Shown in pieces: positions 1-6,075 of a stretch of DNA of 12,879 nucleotides. The stretch spans positions 1 to 12,879 of the forward strand of contig JAHIPW010000042.1 of the NCBI GenBank assembly GCA_018903055.1. Direction: 5' to 3'. Origin of the DNA: a bacterium. GTDB lineage: Bacteria; UBP18; UBA7526. A model generated the notes under the pieces. It was not told the DNA's origin, did not search any database, and was given only the letters and a program-made list of their open reading frames with translations. The stretch's first letter is position 1, and every line of letters begins with the position of its first letter. A program made the translations under genes and the position numbers.

Positions 1-883
1 AAATAAACATAATAGCAAAAAGGACGATTAGAATATTCTGGAATAGAAGGCTGAAGAGGGCAACAAGCATTAAGACAACTCCAATATTAACAATCCTTAT
101 TCTACCCACTCTATCGGCTAATACCCCTCCTAGGGATTCACCCAAAATTCCACTTAAGTGTATGGTGATCAAAAGCATACTGACGAGAAATTGCTCCAGA
201 CCATAAATCTTAGAGAAATAGACACCCAGCCACTGCCTTACCCCGTGGTAAAAAAAACTGATAGAGAATATGTAAAGGAATAAACGCAAGACCCGTCTGT
301 CAGAGAGCGCTTGAAGATAATTAAACTTCACCTTCTCTTTTACTAGAGAAATATCAGGAAAATAGAGATAAATCCCCAGGCAAACCAGCGCTGCCCCGAT
401 GGCCGGTAGTAAAAATATCCAGCGCCAAGGGATCAGTCCGCTCAAAAACAAGCCCAAAAGCGAAGAAGTAAAAGTAAGGCTAAAAAATCCCCCTACCTTC
501 TTGCCCCTCTCGCTAGAAGAAGAAGTTTTAGCAATCAAGATTAGACTTAAAGGTATAATGGCTGCCCCGGCTATACCAGCTAAAGTCCTCGCGGCAAAAA
601 GAGCATATAAACTGGGGGCTAAACCGGACAGAAGATTGGCTAAAGAGAAGATGCCTATACAAGAGAAGAGTATCCTTTTGAAATCCAGGCTCCTGGCCAG
701 TGGACCATAGAGCAACGCGGCCAGGCCATAAGGAAGCATATAAAGCCAGACAATCTTGCCGGCACAGAAATCATCTACCCTGAACGTATTAGCCACTGAA
801 GGAATTATTGCTGAAGCAGCAGCTACATTAAAAGAAAGGATAAAACCAGCTGAAGCAATAATGAAAAAAAGTGACCTTTTTAT
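1..883 (-). CDS. MFS transporter, probable polyketide exporter (3' end beyond window)
   Basis: This is a major facilitator superfamily permease; 294 residues are visible before the window edge and about 100 more are expected. Visible signs are: hydrophobic segments spaced as in the 12-TM fold; a loop 2-3 motif at residues 60-70 (GPLARSLDFKR); an R99...G103...G106 helix-4 motif (RTLAGIAGA); a PWRW motif at 152-155; and the second-half loop signature GGVLADRVGR at 252-261. Its place as last gene of the polyketide operon suggests product export, which is inference. The start is odd. An in-frame TGA lies six codons upstream, and no ATG, GTG or TTG occurs before TM1. The best-placed codon is ATA at 883-881, five bases after GAGAGGAAG and overlapping the TAA of the aromatase by four bases. 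The next GTG (residue 29) and ATG (residue 49) would delete TM1. An ATA start or a sequence error are the options. Confidence 0.85.
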   Translation of the reverse strand, partial: MKRSLFFIIASAGFILSFNVAAASAIIPSVANTFRVDDFCAGKIVWLYMLPYGLAALLYGPLARSLDFKRILFSCIGIFSLANLLSGLAPSLYALFAARTLAGIAGAAIIPLSLILIAKTSSSSERGKKVGGFFSLTFTSSLLGLFLSGLIPWRWIFLLPAIGAALVCLGIYLYFPDISLVKEKVKFNYLQALSDRRVLRLFLYIFSISFFYHGVRQWLGVYFSKIYGLEQFLVSMLLITIHLSGILGESLGGVLADRVGRIRIVNIGVVLMLVALFSLLFQNILIVLFAIMFI

Positions 884-1320
884 GCCTTCCTCTCTTCCTC
901 AATAATACGTTTGAATATCTTCAGATTCTCCTGGGAGTGTTTATTAACCAGCTCCTCCACCTGGCGATCATTAAACTTGGCCTTCTCATCCATCTGGAAG
1001 TCCTGAATCCAGGTCATCAAAATACCCTGAGGTGTAGGAGTATAGAGCCAGATAATCTTCATATATTTGAAAGGGAATTCCGGGGGCAGCTTCTGGGCAT
1101 AGGCAAAATAATAATCCTTAAAAAGCAACCGAAAAGATTGCCAGGAGTGGCCTTCATGGTCAGTTAAGCGGAAGGTGAGTTTATTGCCTTCGCGTTTTAA
1201 AATCTTGGCCTCCTTATATTCCTCCCCAAATAGTTCTGTCCAGCGTTCAATATCGTTAGAGATGTCGAAGATTTTATCGTAGGACGCGTTAATCAGAATA
1301 GAATTACTGGTATGTCCCAT
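880..1320 (-). CDS. TcmN-like polyketide aromatase/cyclase (SRPBCC fold)
   Basis: This 146-residue single-domain SRPBCC (START/Bet v1-like) protein resembles the N-terminal aromatase/cyclase domain of tetracenomycin TcmN. Family hallmarks are the early N-D-x-x-x-W-x-x-L-F segment (residues 22-31), the following E-A-K-I-L run and F-R-L-T (50-53), the Y-M-K-I-I-W-x-Y strand (86-93), and M-T-W-I-Q-D-F-x-M (102-110) before the long C-terminal helix. These enzymes fold and aromatise the first ring of an ACP-bound poly-beta-ketone in a hydrophobic pocket. The protein is cytosolic, with no signal peptide. The start is well supported: AAGGAGG lies 7 bases upstream of ATG 1320. The gene sits 116 bases after the PF04199 cyclase gene and overlaps the MFS start by four bases. 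The presence of a TcmN-type protein beside KS-alpha, KS-beta and ACP is the strongest evidence that the cluster makes an aromatic product. The exact ring and regiochemistry cannot be read. Confidence 0.88.
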   Translation of the reverse strand: MGHTSNSILINASYDKIFDISNDIERWTELFGEEYKEAKILKREGNKLTFRLTDHEGHSWQSFRLLFKDYYFAYAQKLPPEFPFKYMKIIWLYTPTPQGILMTWIQDFQMDEKAKFNDRQVEELVNKHSQENLKIFKRIIEEERKA

Positions 1321-1340
1321 CTTCTACCTCCTTTAAATGA

Positions 1341-1417
1341 GCCCACAACTTACGGAACAAAGTGAACGTAAGTTGTTTGGGCGAATTTATCCCGAGGCTG
1401 CAAAGCGGCCGAGGGAT
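1341..1417. repeat. two stem-loops between cyclase and aromatase genes
   Basis: The first stem pairs ACAACTTACG (1345-1354) with CGTAAGTTGT (1367-1376); an outer GCCC/GGGC pair follows after a two-base bulge, and the loop is GAACAAAGTGAA. The second, weaker hairpin pairs ATCCC (1389-1393) with GGGAT (1413-1417) around a GC-rich core. The word GCGAATTTAT occurs on both sides of the second hairpin (1381-1390 and 1431-1440), and the second copy contains the stop codon of the cyclase gene. Neither hairpin has a T run, so neither looks like a terminator. Confidence 0.6.
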
Positions 1418-1436
1418 CTCAGCTGACTGTGCGAAT

Positions 1437-2240
1437 TTATTCAATCATGGCCACCACCCGGGCAAAGCTTGCTCCGGCATCTTTTATCCTTACCGGGAAG
1501 CAGGCAACCTTAAAGCCAAAGGGCTTGGGCAGTTTATCCAGATTGGCTAAGCGCTCTATATGAGCGTATTCCCTATTTCGACCGTAAAAATGGGCCGGCC
1601 AGAGAACCGTTTTGTCTTTCTTTAATAAGAAATCCTTGAGCATTGCGGGATAGGGTCGGTCAAAACCCAGGGTATCGATTCCCATCACTTTTATGCCCTG
1701 ATCCAAAAGCCACTCTATGGCCTCTGCACTCACCCCACAGAATTTGGTCATATAGTCTTTGTCGCCAAAGTGTTTATCGGCGCCGGTATGCAGAAGGACG
1801 ATGTCCTTTGGCTTTAATCTATAACCAATCTTATCCAGCGAAGTTTCTAAGTCTTTCCTGGTAATTGCTTCTGCTGCTTTCTTATGGGTTAGATCCAGGA
1901 CTACTCCATCTCCATAAAACCAATCCAGTGGCAGATCATCAATCTTTTTTGACTCCCTACCTTCACATCTTGTGCCAAAATGAAAAGGGGCATCCACATG
2001 TGTTCCGGTATGCACACTGCAATAAACCATCTCCAGAGAGAGGAATTCTTCATCAGGTAAATCGCTGGGTTTGATTATCCTTTTCCCTAAGAGATGTAAG
2101 ATGAAGCCCTTGAGGCTCTTGCGCATCATTAACCGATTCAAATGCTCAATGCCTTTTTTATGGGCAAGCCTCTCTATCCTAATGGGATGGGCCTCAGGAT
2201 TCTTATCATCGATGGGTAGGCTTAAATCAATGAATCTCAT
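1437..2240 (-). CDS. PF04199 (kynurenine-formamidase-like) cyclase
   Basis: This 267-residue member of the PF04199 'cyclase' superfamily includes metal-dependent kynurenine formamidases and cyclases annotated in aromatic polyketide clusters. The signature H-T-G-T-H-V-D-A-P-F-H-F is at residues 77-88, giving metal and catalytic candidates H77, H81, D83 and H87. G-I-D-T with F-D-R-P is at 187-196. The late conserved segment H227-x-E229 followed by N-L-D (233-235) matches the family's C-terminal histidine/glutamate region. The length is typical. ATG 2240 lies one base after the ACP stop and has only a weak upstream purine run, which suggests translational coupling to the ACP. With a TcmN-like aromatase next in the operon, a later-ring cyclisation role is the natural inference. 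Hydrolysis or amide-type activity, as in formamidases, cannot be excluded from sequence. Confidence 0.85.
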   Translation of the reverse strand: MRFIDLSLPIDDKNPEAHPIRIERLAHKKGIEHLNRLMMRKSLKGFILHLLGKRIIKPSDLPDEEFLSLEMVYCSVHTGTHVDAPFHFGTRCEGRESKKIDDLPLDWFYGDGVVLDLTHKKAAEAITRKDLETSLDKIGYRLKPKDIVLLHTGADKHFGDKDYMTKFCGVSAEAIEWLLDQGIKVMGIDTLGFDRPYPAMLKDFLLKKDKTVLWPAHFYGRNREYAHIERLANLDKLPKPFGFKVACFPVRIKDAGASFARVVAMIE

Positions 2241-2241
2241 T

Positions 2242-2481
2242 TTAGGACGCAGCCTTTTTGCTTTCGATAAGGGTAACTATCTCTTGGGGTGAGCTGGACT
2301 TAGTAATTTCCTTGGCGTCAATCTTTACCCCGAATTTTTTCTCCAAGGCAACGGTCAGATCTACCATCTCTGTAGAATCCACTCCTAAAGAATCAGATAG
2401 TTTCTCCTCCACCTTAACTTCTTCCGGTTTCACGCTTAAGGTTTGGACAATAGCCTCTTTTACCTCCTCTTCCACTGACAT
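2242..2481 (-). CDS. acyl carrier protein of the type II polyketide synthase
   Basis: This 79-residue acidic ACP has the phosphopantetheine attachment motif G-V-D-S-T-E-M-V-D at residues 33-41, with Ser36 as the modified residue. Helix II follows (T37 to K48). DST instead of the fatty-acid-type DSL is a small departure that points to a specialised ACP. The start is secure: AAGGAGG stands 7 bases before ATG 2481. The ACP tethers the growing chain through 4'-phosphopantetheine for KS-alpha/KS-beta and then for the aromatase and cyclase. It is separated from the KS-beta gene by 258 bases holding three inverted repeats, while its stop lies one base before the cyclase ATG. No phosphopantetheinyl transferase is in the window, so it must be activated by one encoded elsewhere. 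Confidence 0.93.
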   Translation of the reverse strand: MSVEEEVKEAIVQTLSVKPEEVKVEEKLSDSLGVDSTEMVDLTVALEKKFGVKIDAKEITKSSSPQEIVTLIESKKAAS

Positions 2482-2504
2482 ATTACACCTCCTTCAATGA
2501 GCAG

Positions 2505-2605
2505 ACCCCGCACCTTTGATTTATTTATCTTTCACTTTTTACATATTCAAAATGTTAAACAATCATTCCTTAAAGCAAAATATGAATCCTAAAAAGGTGC
2601 GGGGT
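2505..2605. repeat. 13-bp perfect inverted repeat enclosing a 75-bp AT-rich core, upstream of ACP
   Basis: ACCCCGCACCTTT (2505-2517) is repeated as AAAGGTGCGGGGT (2593-2605). The pairing resumes with GCAGAC (2501-2506) against GTCTGC (2618-2623) if a tandem heptamer TAGGCCG TAGGCCG (2605-2618) is looped out. The core is AT-rich and has no reading frame. The GC-rich ends around an AT-rich centre resemble a miniature mobile element. The left arm begins 14 bases from the ACP Shine-Dalgarno site. Confidence 0.65.
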
Positions 2606-2630
2606 AGGCCGTAGGCCGTCTGCGAATTGA

Positions 2631-2681
2631 ACCCAGCACTAATTTGCTTAAGTTATCGTATAATTCAAATTAGTGCTGGGT
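2631..2681. repeat. 16-bp perfect stem-loop between KS-beta and ACP genes
   Basis: ACCCAGCACTAATTTG (2631-2646) pairs perfectly with 2666-2681 across a 19-base AT-rich loop. No T tract follows on either strand, so read-through rather than termination is expected. In the transcript it would form a stable structure between the condensing-enzyme genes and the ACP gene. Confidence 0.75.
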
Positions 2682-2694
2682 CAAATTCAGCCTG

Positions 2695-2735
2695 CAGACT
2701 TATGTTTGCTCACTTCGTTCGCCTCCATAAGTCTG
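2695..2735. repeat. stem-loop at the 3' end of KS-beta
   Basis: CAGACTTATG (2695-2704) pairs with CATAAGTCTG (2726-2735). The stem continues imperfectly outward through AGCC/GGCT to TCAAAT/ATTTGA, the latter overlapping the KS-beta stop codon. The loop holds GCTCACTTCGTTCGCC, a relative of the GCTTCGCTCAC loop found before the KS-alpha gene. Confidence 0.6.
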
Positions 2736-2739
2736 GGCT

Positions 2740-3978
2740 TCATTTGACCTTCTCTAGTGCCATCACGGCATTAATCCCTCCCCGACCGCGAGATATGACC
2801 AGAGCGCGTTTGATCTCTTTAGGCCGGGCCTTATTGGGGACATAATCTAAATCGCATTCCGGGTCAGGATTTCTATAATTTATTGTGGGACAGATGGTAT
2901 TAAACATCATACTCAAGACGGTAGTAATGACATCCACACTTCCCTGGGCACCCAGCATATTGCCAAACATGGACTTCGGTACGCTTACGGGAATGTCTTT
3001 TGCCTTCTTGCCAAAAACCTTCTTTATTGCTTTGGTCTCGCTTATGTCTCCAGCAAGAGTTGCTACTCCATCAGCACAGATATAATCAATACTCTCCTTA
3101 TCAAATCCTGCTTCCTTAAGCGTCTCCTCAATGGCTTTAGCCAAATGGATTCCCTCCGGATCTGGCTCGATGCGATCATATCCATCGCAATTGGTATGAA
3201 AACCGCAAATTCTGGCATAGATAGGGGCCTTTCTTTTCCGGGCTTCATCCAACCTTTCTAAGATTAAAACTCCTGAGCCCTCAGCAATAACAAATCCGTC
3301 ACGCTCCTTATCAAAAGGTGCGTAGGCCTGCTCCGGTTTTTCATTCTTTCTGGAAAGGGAGCCAGAGGTATTACAGCATAAGAGGGCATAGGGGCTAACT
3401 GGTGCCTCCATTCCACCAGCCAAAACCAAATCCAGTTTTTCTCTCTCTAAGGTCCGGGCTCCGTAAGCGATGGCCATCAAGGAGCCGGCCCGGTCAGCAA
3501 CCACGGTCTTAGAATATCCTTTAATTCCATAAAAGATAGAAATCTGTCCCTGGGGGGCAGCGGGAAACCATGCCGAGACCATAAAGGGACTAATACCCTC
3601 CCGTCCTTCCACATAGAGGTCCCTTAATTCTGTTTCCGCAAAGAGCCAGCCGCCGATAGCATTGCCCATAAAGATTCCTGTGCGCTTGAGATCAAAATTC
3701 TTCAGATCAATATCGGCATCTTTCAAAGCCAGTTCTGCTGCTACTAAAGCCAGATGGGAGAAGAGGTCGATCTTTTTCAGAAGTCGGGGGGAGAAACTAT
3801 TGCTATAAGACTCAAGTTCCTTAACCTGTCCGGCAATGCGCGAAGGATAGAGTGAAGAATCAAAGCGGGTAATAGGGGTGATAGAAGAATTTCCCTCTCG
3901 AATATGCTGCCAGAAATTTGCTTTTCCAATTCCGGCCGGAGAGACTATGCCCATTCCGGTAATAACAATCTCCGCCAT
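2740..3978 (-). CDS. ketosynthase chain-length factor (KS-beta), catalytically dead
   Basis: This 412-residue thiolase-fold protein is paralogous to its upstream neighbour and shares the N-terminal V-I-T-G-M-G-I-V-S-P, the F-D-K-E-R-D-G-F-V-I-A-E-G-S-G block and the P-D-P-E-C-D-L-D-Y-V-P-N segment. Aligned to KS-alpha, the nucleophilic Cys is Arg163, the first His is Asp303 and the second His is Asn340; the Lys before it is kept (K335). Loss of the triad beside an intact KS is the diagnostic pattern of a chain-length factor, which forms a heterodimer with KS-alpha and helps set chain length. Actinobacterial KS-beta proteins usually carry Gln at the Cys position, so Arg is notable. ATG 3978 shares one base with the KS-alpha stop (TGATG) and has GGGAGGA just upstream; a TTG at 3981 would add one residue. 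Confidence 0.9.
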   Translation of the reverse strand: MAEIVITGMGIVSPAGIGKANFWQHIREGNSSITPITRFDSSLYPSRIAGQVKELESYSNSFSPRLLKKIDLFSHLALVAAELALKDADIDLKNFDLKRTGIFMGNAIGGWLFAETELRDLYVEGREGISPFMVSAWFPAAPQGQISIFYGIKGYSKTVVADRAGSLMAIAYGARTLEREKLDLVLAGGMEAPVSPYALLCCNTSGSLSRKNEKPEQAYAPFDKERDGFVIAEGSGVLILERLDEARKRKAPIYARICGFHTNCDGYDRIEPDPEGIHLAKAIEETLKEAGFDKESIDYICADGVATLAGDISETKAIKKVFGKKAKDIPVSVPKSMFGNMLGAQGSVDVITTVLSMMFNTICPTINYRNPDPECDLDYVPNKARPKEIKRALVISRGRGGINAVMALEKVK

Positions 3979-5243
3979 CAATCTTCCTCCCAGCGCTTCA
4001 GAATCATAGAGGAATGTATTCCGGAAAAACCGGAAGTCGTCTTTAGAATATAATCCACCCTCTCTTCTCTCCCTTTATTGGGTATGTAGTCCAGATCACA
4101 CTCTGGATCGGGAACCTCCTGATTGCCAGTAGGCGGCAAAAAGTTATTTTTAAAGATTAAGGTGCAAACAACCAACTCCAGCGCATTAGCCGCCGCTAAG
4201 GGATGGCCAAGCATAGATTTTAGGGAACTAACAGGAATTTTATAGGCGTAATTGCCAAAGACCTTCTTATAGGCGTTGGTTTCGAAAATATCATTTTGAC
4301 GCGTAGATGAACCATGAGCACTGATATGCCCAATCTTCTCCGGCCCAATGCCCGCATCTTCTAAAGTGAGGTTTATACATTCCGCCATGGCCTCTCCGTC
4401 ATCCGGCAAATCGGTCATATGAAAAGCATTATTGCAGGTTCCATAACCAACAACCTCTGCATAAATCTTGGCCTTGCGCTTTCGGGCATGTTCTAATTCC
4501 TCCAAGACTAAGATGCCACAACCTTCGGAAATGACAAAACCGTCGCGTTTACCATCAAAGGGGCGGGAAGCCTTTTCTGGTTCATCGTTAGAAACAGAAA
4601 GTACATTAACCACATCGAAGGCGCCGAAAGTAATGGGGGTAATGGGAGCTTCAGAGGCCCCGGTAATAATTACCTCCTGCCTTCCATCCTGAATCATCTC
4701 ATAGGATAGACCAACAGAATCTGTTCCCGCAGTGCAGCCGGTAGAGACCGTAAGACAGACGCCGTTTAATTTATAAAGGGTGGAAATCTCACTGGAAGGG
4801 GTATTAAACATAGAGGCATCATAGAGGTCGGGACGAACTAAGCGGGGGTCGATGGGCGCTTTTCCCATATTGGTTACCCGTAAGAACTCCTCTTCCATAT
4901 ATCTTGTGCCACAGATGGCATTTGCCAGAACTACTCCTACACCTTCTTTGTTTTCTTGACCAAGATCCAAAGAAGAATCTTCGATAGCCATTTTGGTAGC
5001 GGCCAGAGCAAACTGCACATAGCGGTCCATCCTTCTTACCATCTCTTCACTTAAACCAAATTTGTAGGGGTCAAAGTTCTCAACTTGTGCCGCAATCTGG
5101 GAGTTAAACTGGGAAACATCATAATTGGTTACTCTCTTTATCGCTGAAACCCCTTTAGATATATTGCCCCAGAATTCTTCCAGGCCGATACCACTGGGGG
5201 CGATTACTCCTAAGCCGGTTATAACTACTCTTTTCTTTTCCAT
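3978..5243 (-). CDS. ketosynthase alpha (KS-alpha) of a type II polyketide synthase
   Basis: This 421-residue beta-ketoacyl synthase carries out decarboxylative Claisen condensation on ACP-bound chains. The complete active site is visible: Cys170 in S-T-G-C-T-A-G-T, His310 in S-A-H-G-S-S-T, Lys342 in L-K-S-M-L-G-H and His347. The N-terminal R-V-V-I-T-G-L-G-V-I-A-P and G-K-R-D-G-F-V-I-S-E-G are also typical. It resembles FabF-like synthases, but pairing with a dead paralogue in an overlapping gene marks it as KS-alpha. The start chosen is ATG 5243, directly before the conserved strand. An in-frame ATG at 5291 would add 16 residues encoded wholly by an intergenic repeat, so I reject it. The upstream repeat forms a hairpin whose purine loop could serve as ribosome binding site. 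No acyltransferase is present, so malonyl-ACP must come from fatty-acid synthesis. Confidence 0.93.
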   Translation of the reverse strand: MEKKRVVITGLGVIAPSGIGLEEFWGNISKGVSAIKRVTNYDVSQFNSQIAAQVENFDPYKFGLSEEMVRRMDRYVQFALAATKMAIEDSSLDLGQENKEGVGVVLANAICGTRYMEEEFLRVTNMGKAPIDPRLVRPDLYDASMFNTPSSEISTLYKLNGVCLTVSTGCTAGTDSVGLSYEMIQDGRQEVIITGASEAPITPITFGAFDVVNVLSVSNDEPEKASRPFDGKRDGFVISEGCGILVLEELEHARKRKAKIYAEVVGYGTCNNAFHMTDLPDDGEAMAECINLTLEDAGIGPEKIGHISAHGSSTRQNDIFETNAYKKVFGNYAYKIPVSSLKSMLGHPLAAANALELVVCTLIFKNNFLPPTGNQEVPDPECDLDYIPNKGREERVDYILKTTSGFSGIHSSMILKRWEED

Positions 5244-5339
5244 TAGTTCGCTTCGCTCACTAATTGCACAGATTAGCACAGATTTGCTCACAGATTAGCA
5301 CAGATAAAATATCTGCGATCATCTGTATCTTTTAATCTG
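5242..5339. repeat. compound palindromic repeat upstream of KS-alpha (copy 2)
   Basis: ATTAGT (5242-5247) and ACTAAT (5259-5264) enclose an 11-base loop that reads GAGCGAAGCGA in the mRNA. It is followed on the plus strand by about 75 bases of cacagat/atctgtg units that are themselves self-complementary. The stretch 5259-5339 is nearly identical to 5960-6036, allowing for a few substitutions and one small gap. The KS-alpha ATG overlaps the hairpin arm. Confidence 0.8.
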
Positions 5340-5358
5340 TGCCCATCTGTGGTTAGCA

Positions 5359-5940
5359 TTAAGAAACCCTACTCACCCTAAAAACGATATTTCCCCCATC
5401 CGGGCAGGTTACGGTATCTATGGAGTCTGGATTGTCCATAAAGAAAAATTTTGCTCCAAAATTAAGGGCAAAGAGTGCCGGAAACATAGTATGATAGGCG
5501 GCTCCACACATATTAGGTATACACTTCAACCCTTCCACTTCAAATTTATTACCTAATTTATAACCATAGGCACATTTCCCTTTGGCCTTAACTACCTCCA
5601 CAAGCATCTTTTTCGGCTGCGGGCCTTTATAAGTGGGGTCTTTGGGTATCCTTTCGACCTTTTTCTCTTCATCCAATATCTCTGCTTTGAATTCTAACTT
5701 CCCCCCGTCAGGACAGGTAATAAAAATGGAGCGCTGATTATCCATAAAGGGAAAACGCGCTCCAAAACTTAAGGCATAAATACAGGGAAAAAGAGCATGA
5801 GCTAAACCCAGACAGAAATGCTTAGGGGGATGGGTAAAATCCTCTAAGATGATTTCATCACCAATCTTATATCCGTGATAGCAATGACCCTCTACCTTAT
5901 TAACCGTAAGCTTTAATCTGGGAAATGATCTCTTAGCCAT
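5359..5940 (-). CDS. tandem-duplicated TIGR04076 family protein
   Basis: This 193-residue protein consists of two copies of the small TIGR04076 domain (roughly residues 10-88 and 113-193) joined by a charged linker with P-K-D-P-T-Y-K-G-P. Each copy has the G-x-C-x-x-G-Y-K-x-G-D/N start (Cys20, Cys123), a central cysteine (Cys43, Cys145) before the F-P-x-x-Y/F-A-L-x-F-G-A strand, F-M-D-N, and T-C-P-D-G-G at the end (Cys76, Cys179). Family members are usually single-domain proteins of 80-100 residues with no assigned reaction, so this one is a fusion of two. The conserved cysteines suggest metal or thiol chemistry (inference). There is no signal peptide. Its place between the reductase and KS-alpha ties it to the polyketide pathway. 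AAAGGA, presented in the loop of an 8-bp hairpin, precedes ATG 5940. Confidence 0.82.
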   Translation of the reverse strand: MAKRSFPRLKLTVNKVEGHCYHGYKIGDEIILEDFTHPPKHFCLGLAHALFPCIYALSFGARFPFMDNQRSIFITCPDGGKLEFKAEILDEEKKVERIPKDPTYKGPQPKKMLVEVVKAKGKCAYGYKLGNKFEVEGLKCIPNMCGAAYHTMFPALFALNFGAKFFFMDNPDSIDTVTCPDGGNIVFRVSRVS

Positions 5941-6036
5941 TAATTAGTTCCTTTTGCTCACTAATTACACAGATTAGCACAGATTTATATCACAGATTGG
6001 CACAGATATCTGCGATTATCTGTGTCTTTTAATCTG
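5941..6036. repeat. compound palindromic repeat upstream of TIGR04076 gene (copy 1)
   Basis: TAATTAGT (5941-5948) and ACTAATTA (5960-5967) are perfect arms around an 11-base loop reading GAGCAAAAGGA in the mRNA, so the Shine-Dalgarno sequence sits in the loop. Cacagat/atctgtg units follow to 6036 and match the copy before KS-alpha over about 77 bases. The outer units pair with each other, giving a long hairpin. Confidence 0.8.
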
Positions 6037-6038
6037 CC

Positions 6039-6074
6039 TGCCCCGTAGCTCGCCGAAGGCGATGGTATGGGGCA
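6039..6074. repeat. GC-rich nested palindrome after the reductase gene
   Basis: TGCCCC (6039-6044) pairs with GGGGCA (6069-6074), and CGCC (6051-6054) pairs with GGCG (6058-6061) around GAA. It begins just past the TGA of the reductase gene on the transcribed strand. Its CCCCGT outer arm and CTCGCC-gaa-GGCGA core resemble the palindrome inserted in panC at 12673-12743, so the two are probably one family. Confidence 0.6.
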
Positions 6075-6075
6075 A

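Noticed and set aside
3979-3981. TTG start for KS-beta giving a four-base overlap.
   Set aside because: The adjacent ATG at 3978 has a better-spaced GGGAGGA and is a standard start.
5244-5291. Upstream in-frame ATG for KS-alpha adding 16 residues.
   Set aside because: The extra residues are encoded entirely by the cacagat/TTAGT repeat, and the conserved ketosynthase strand begins right after ATG 5243.
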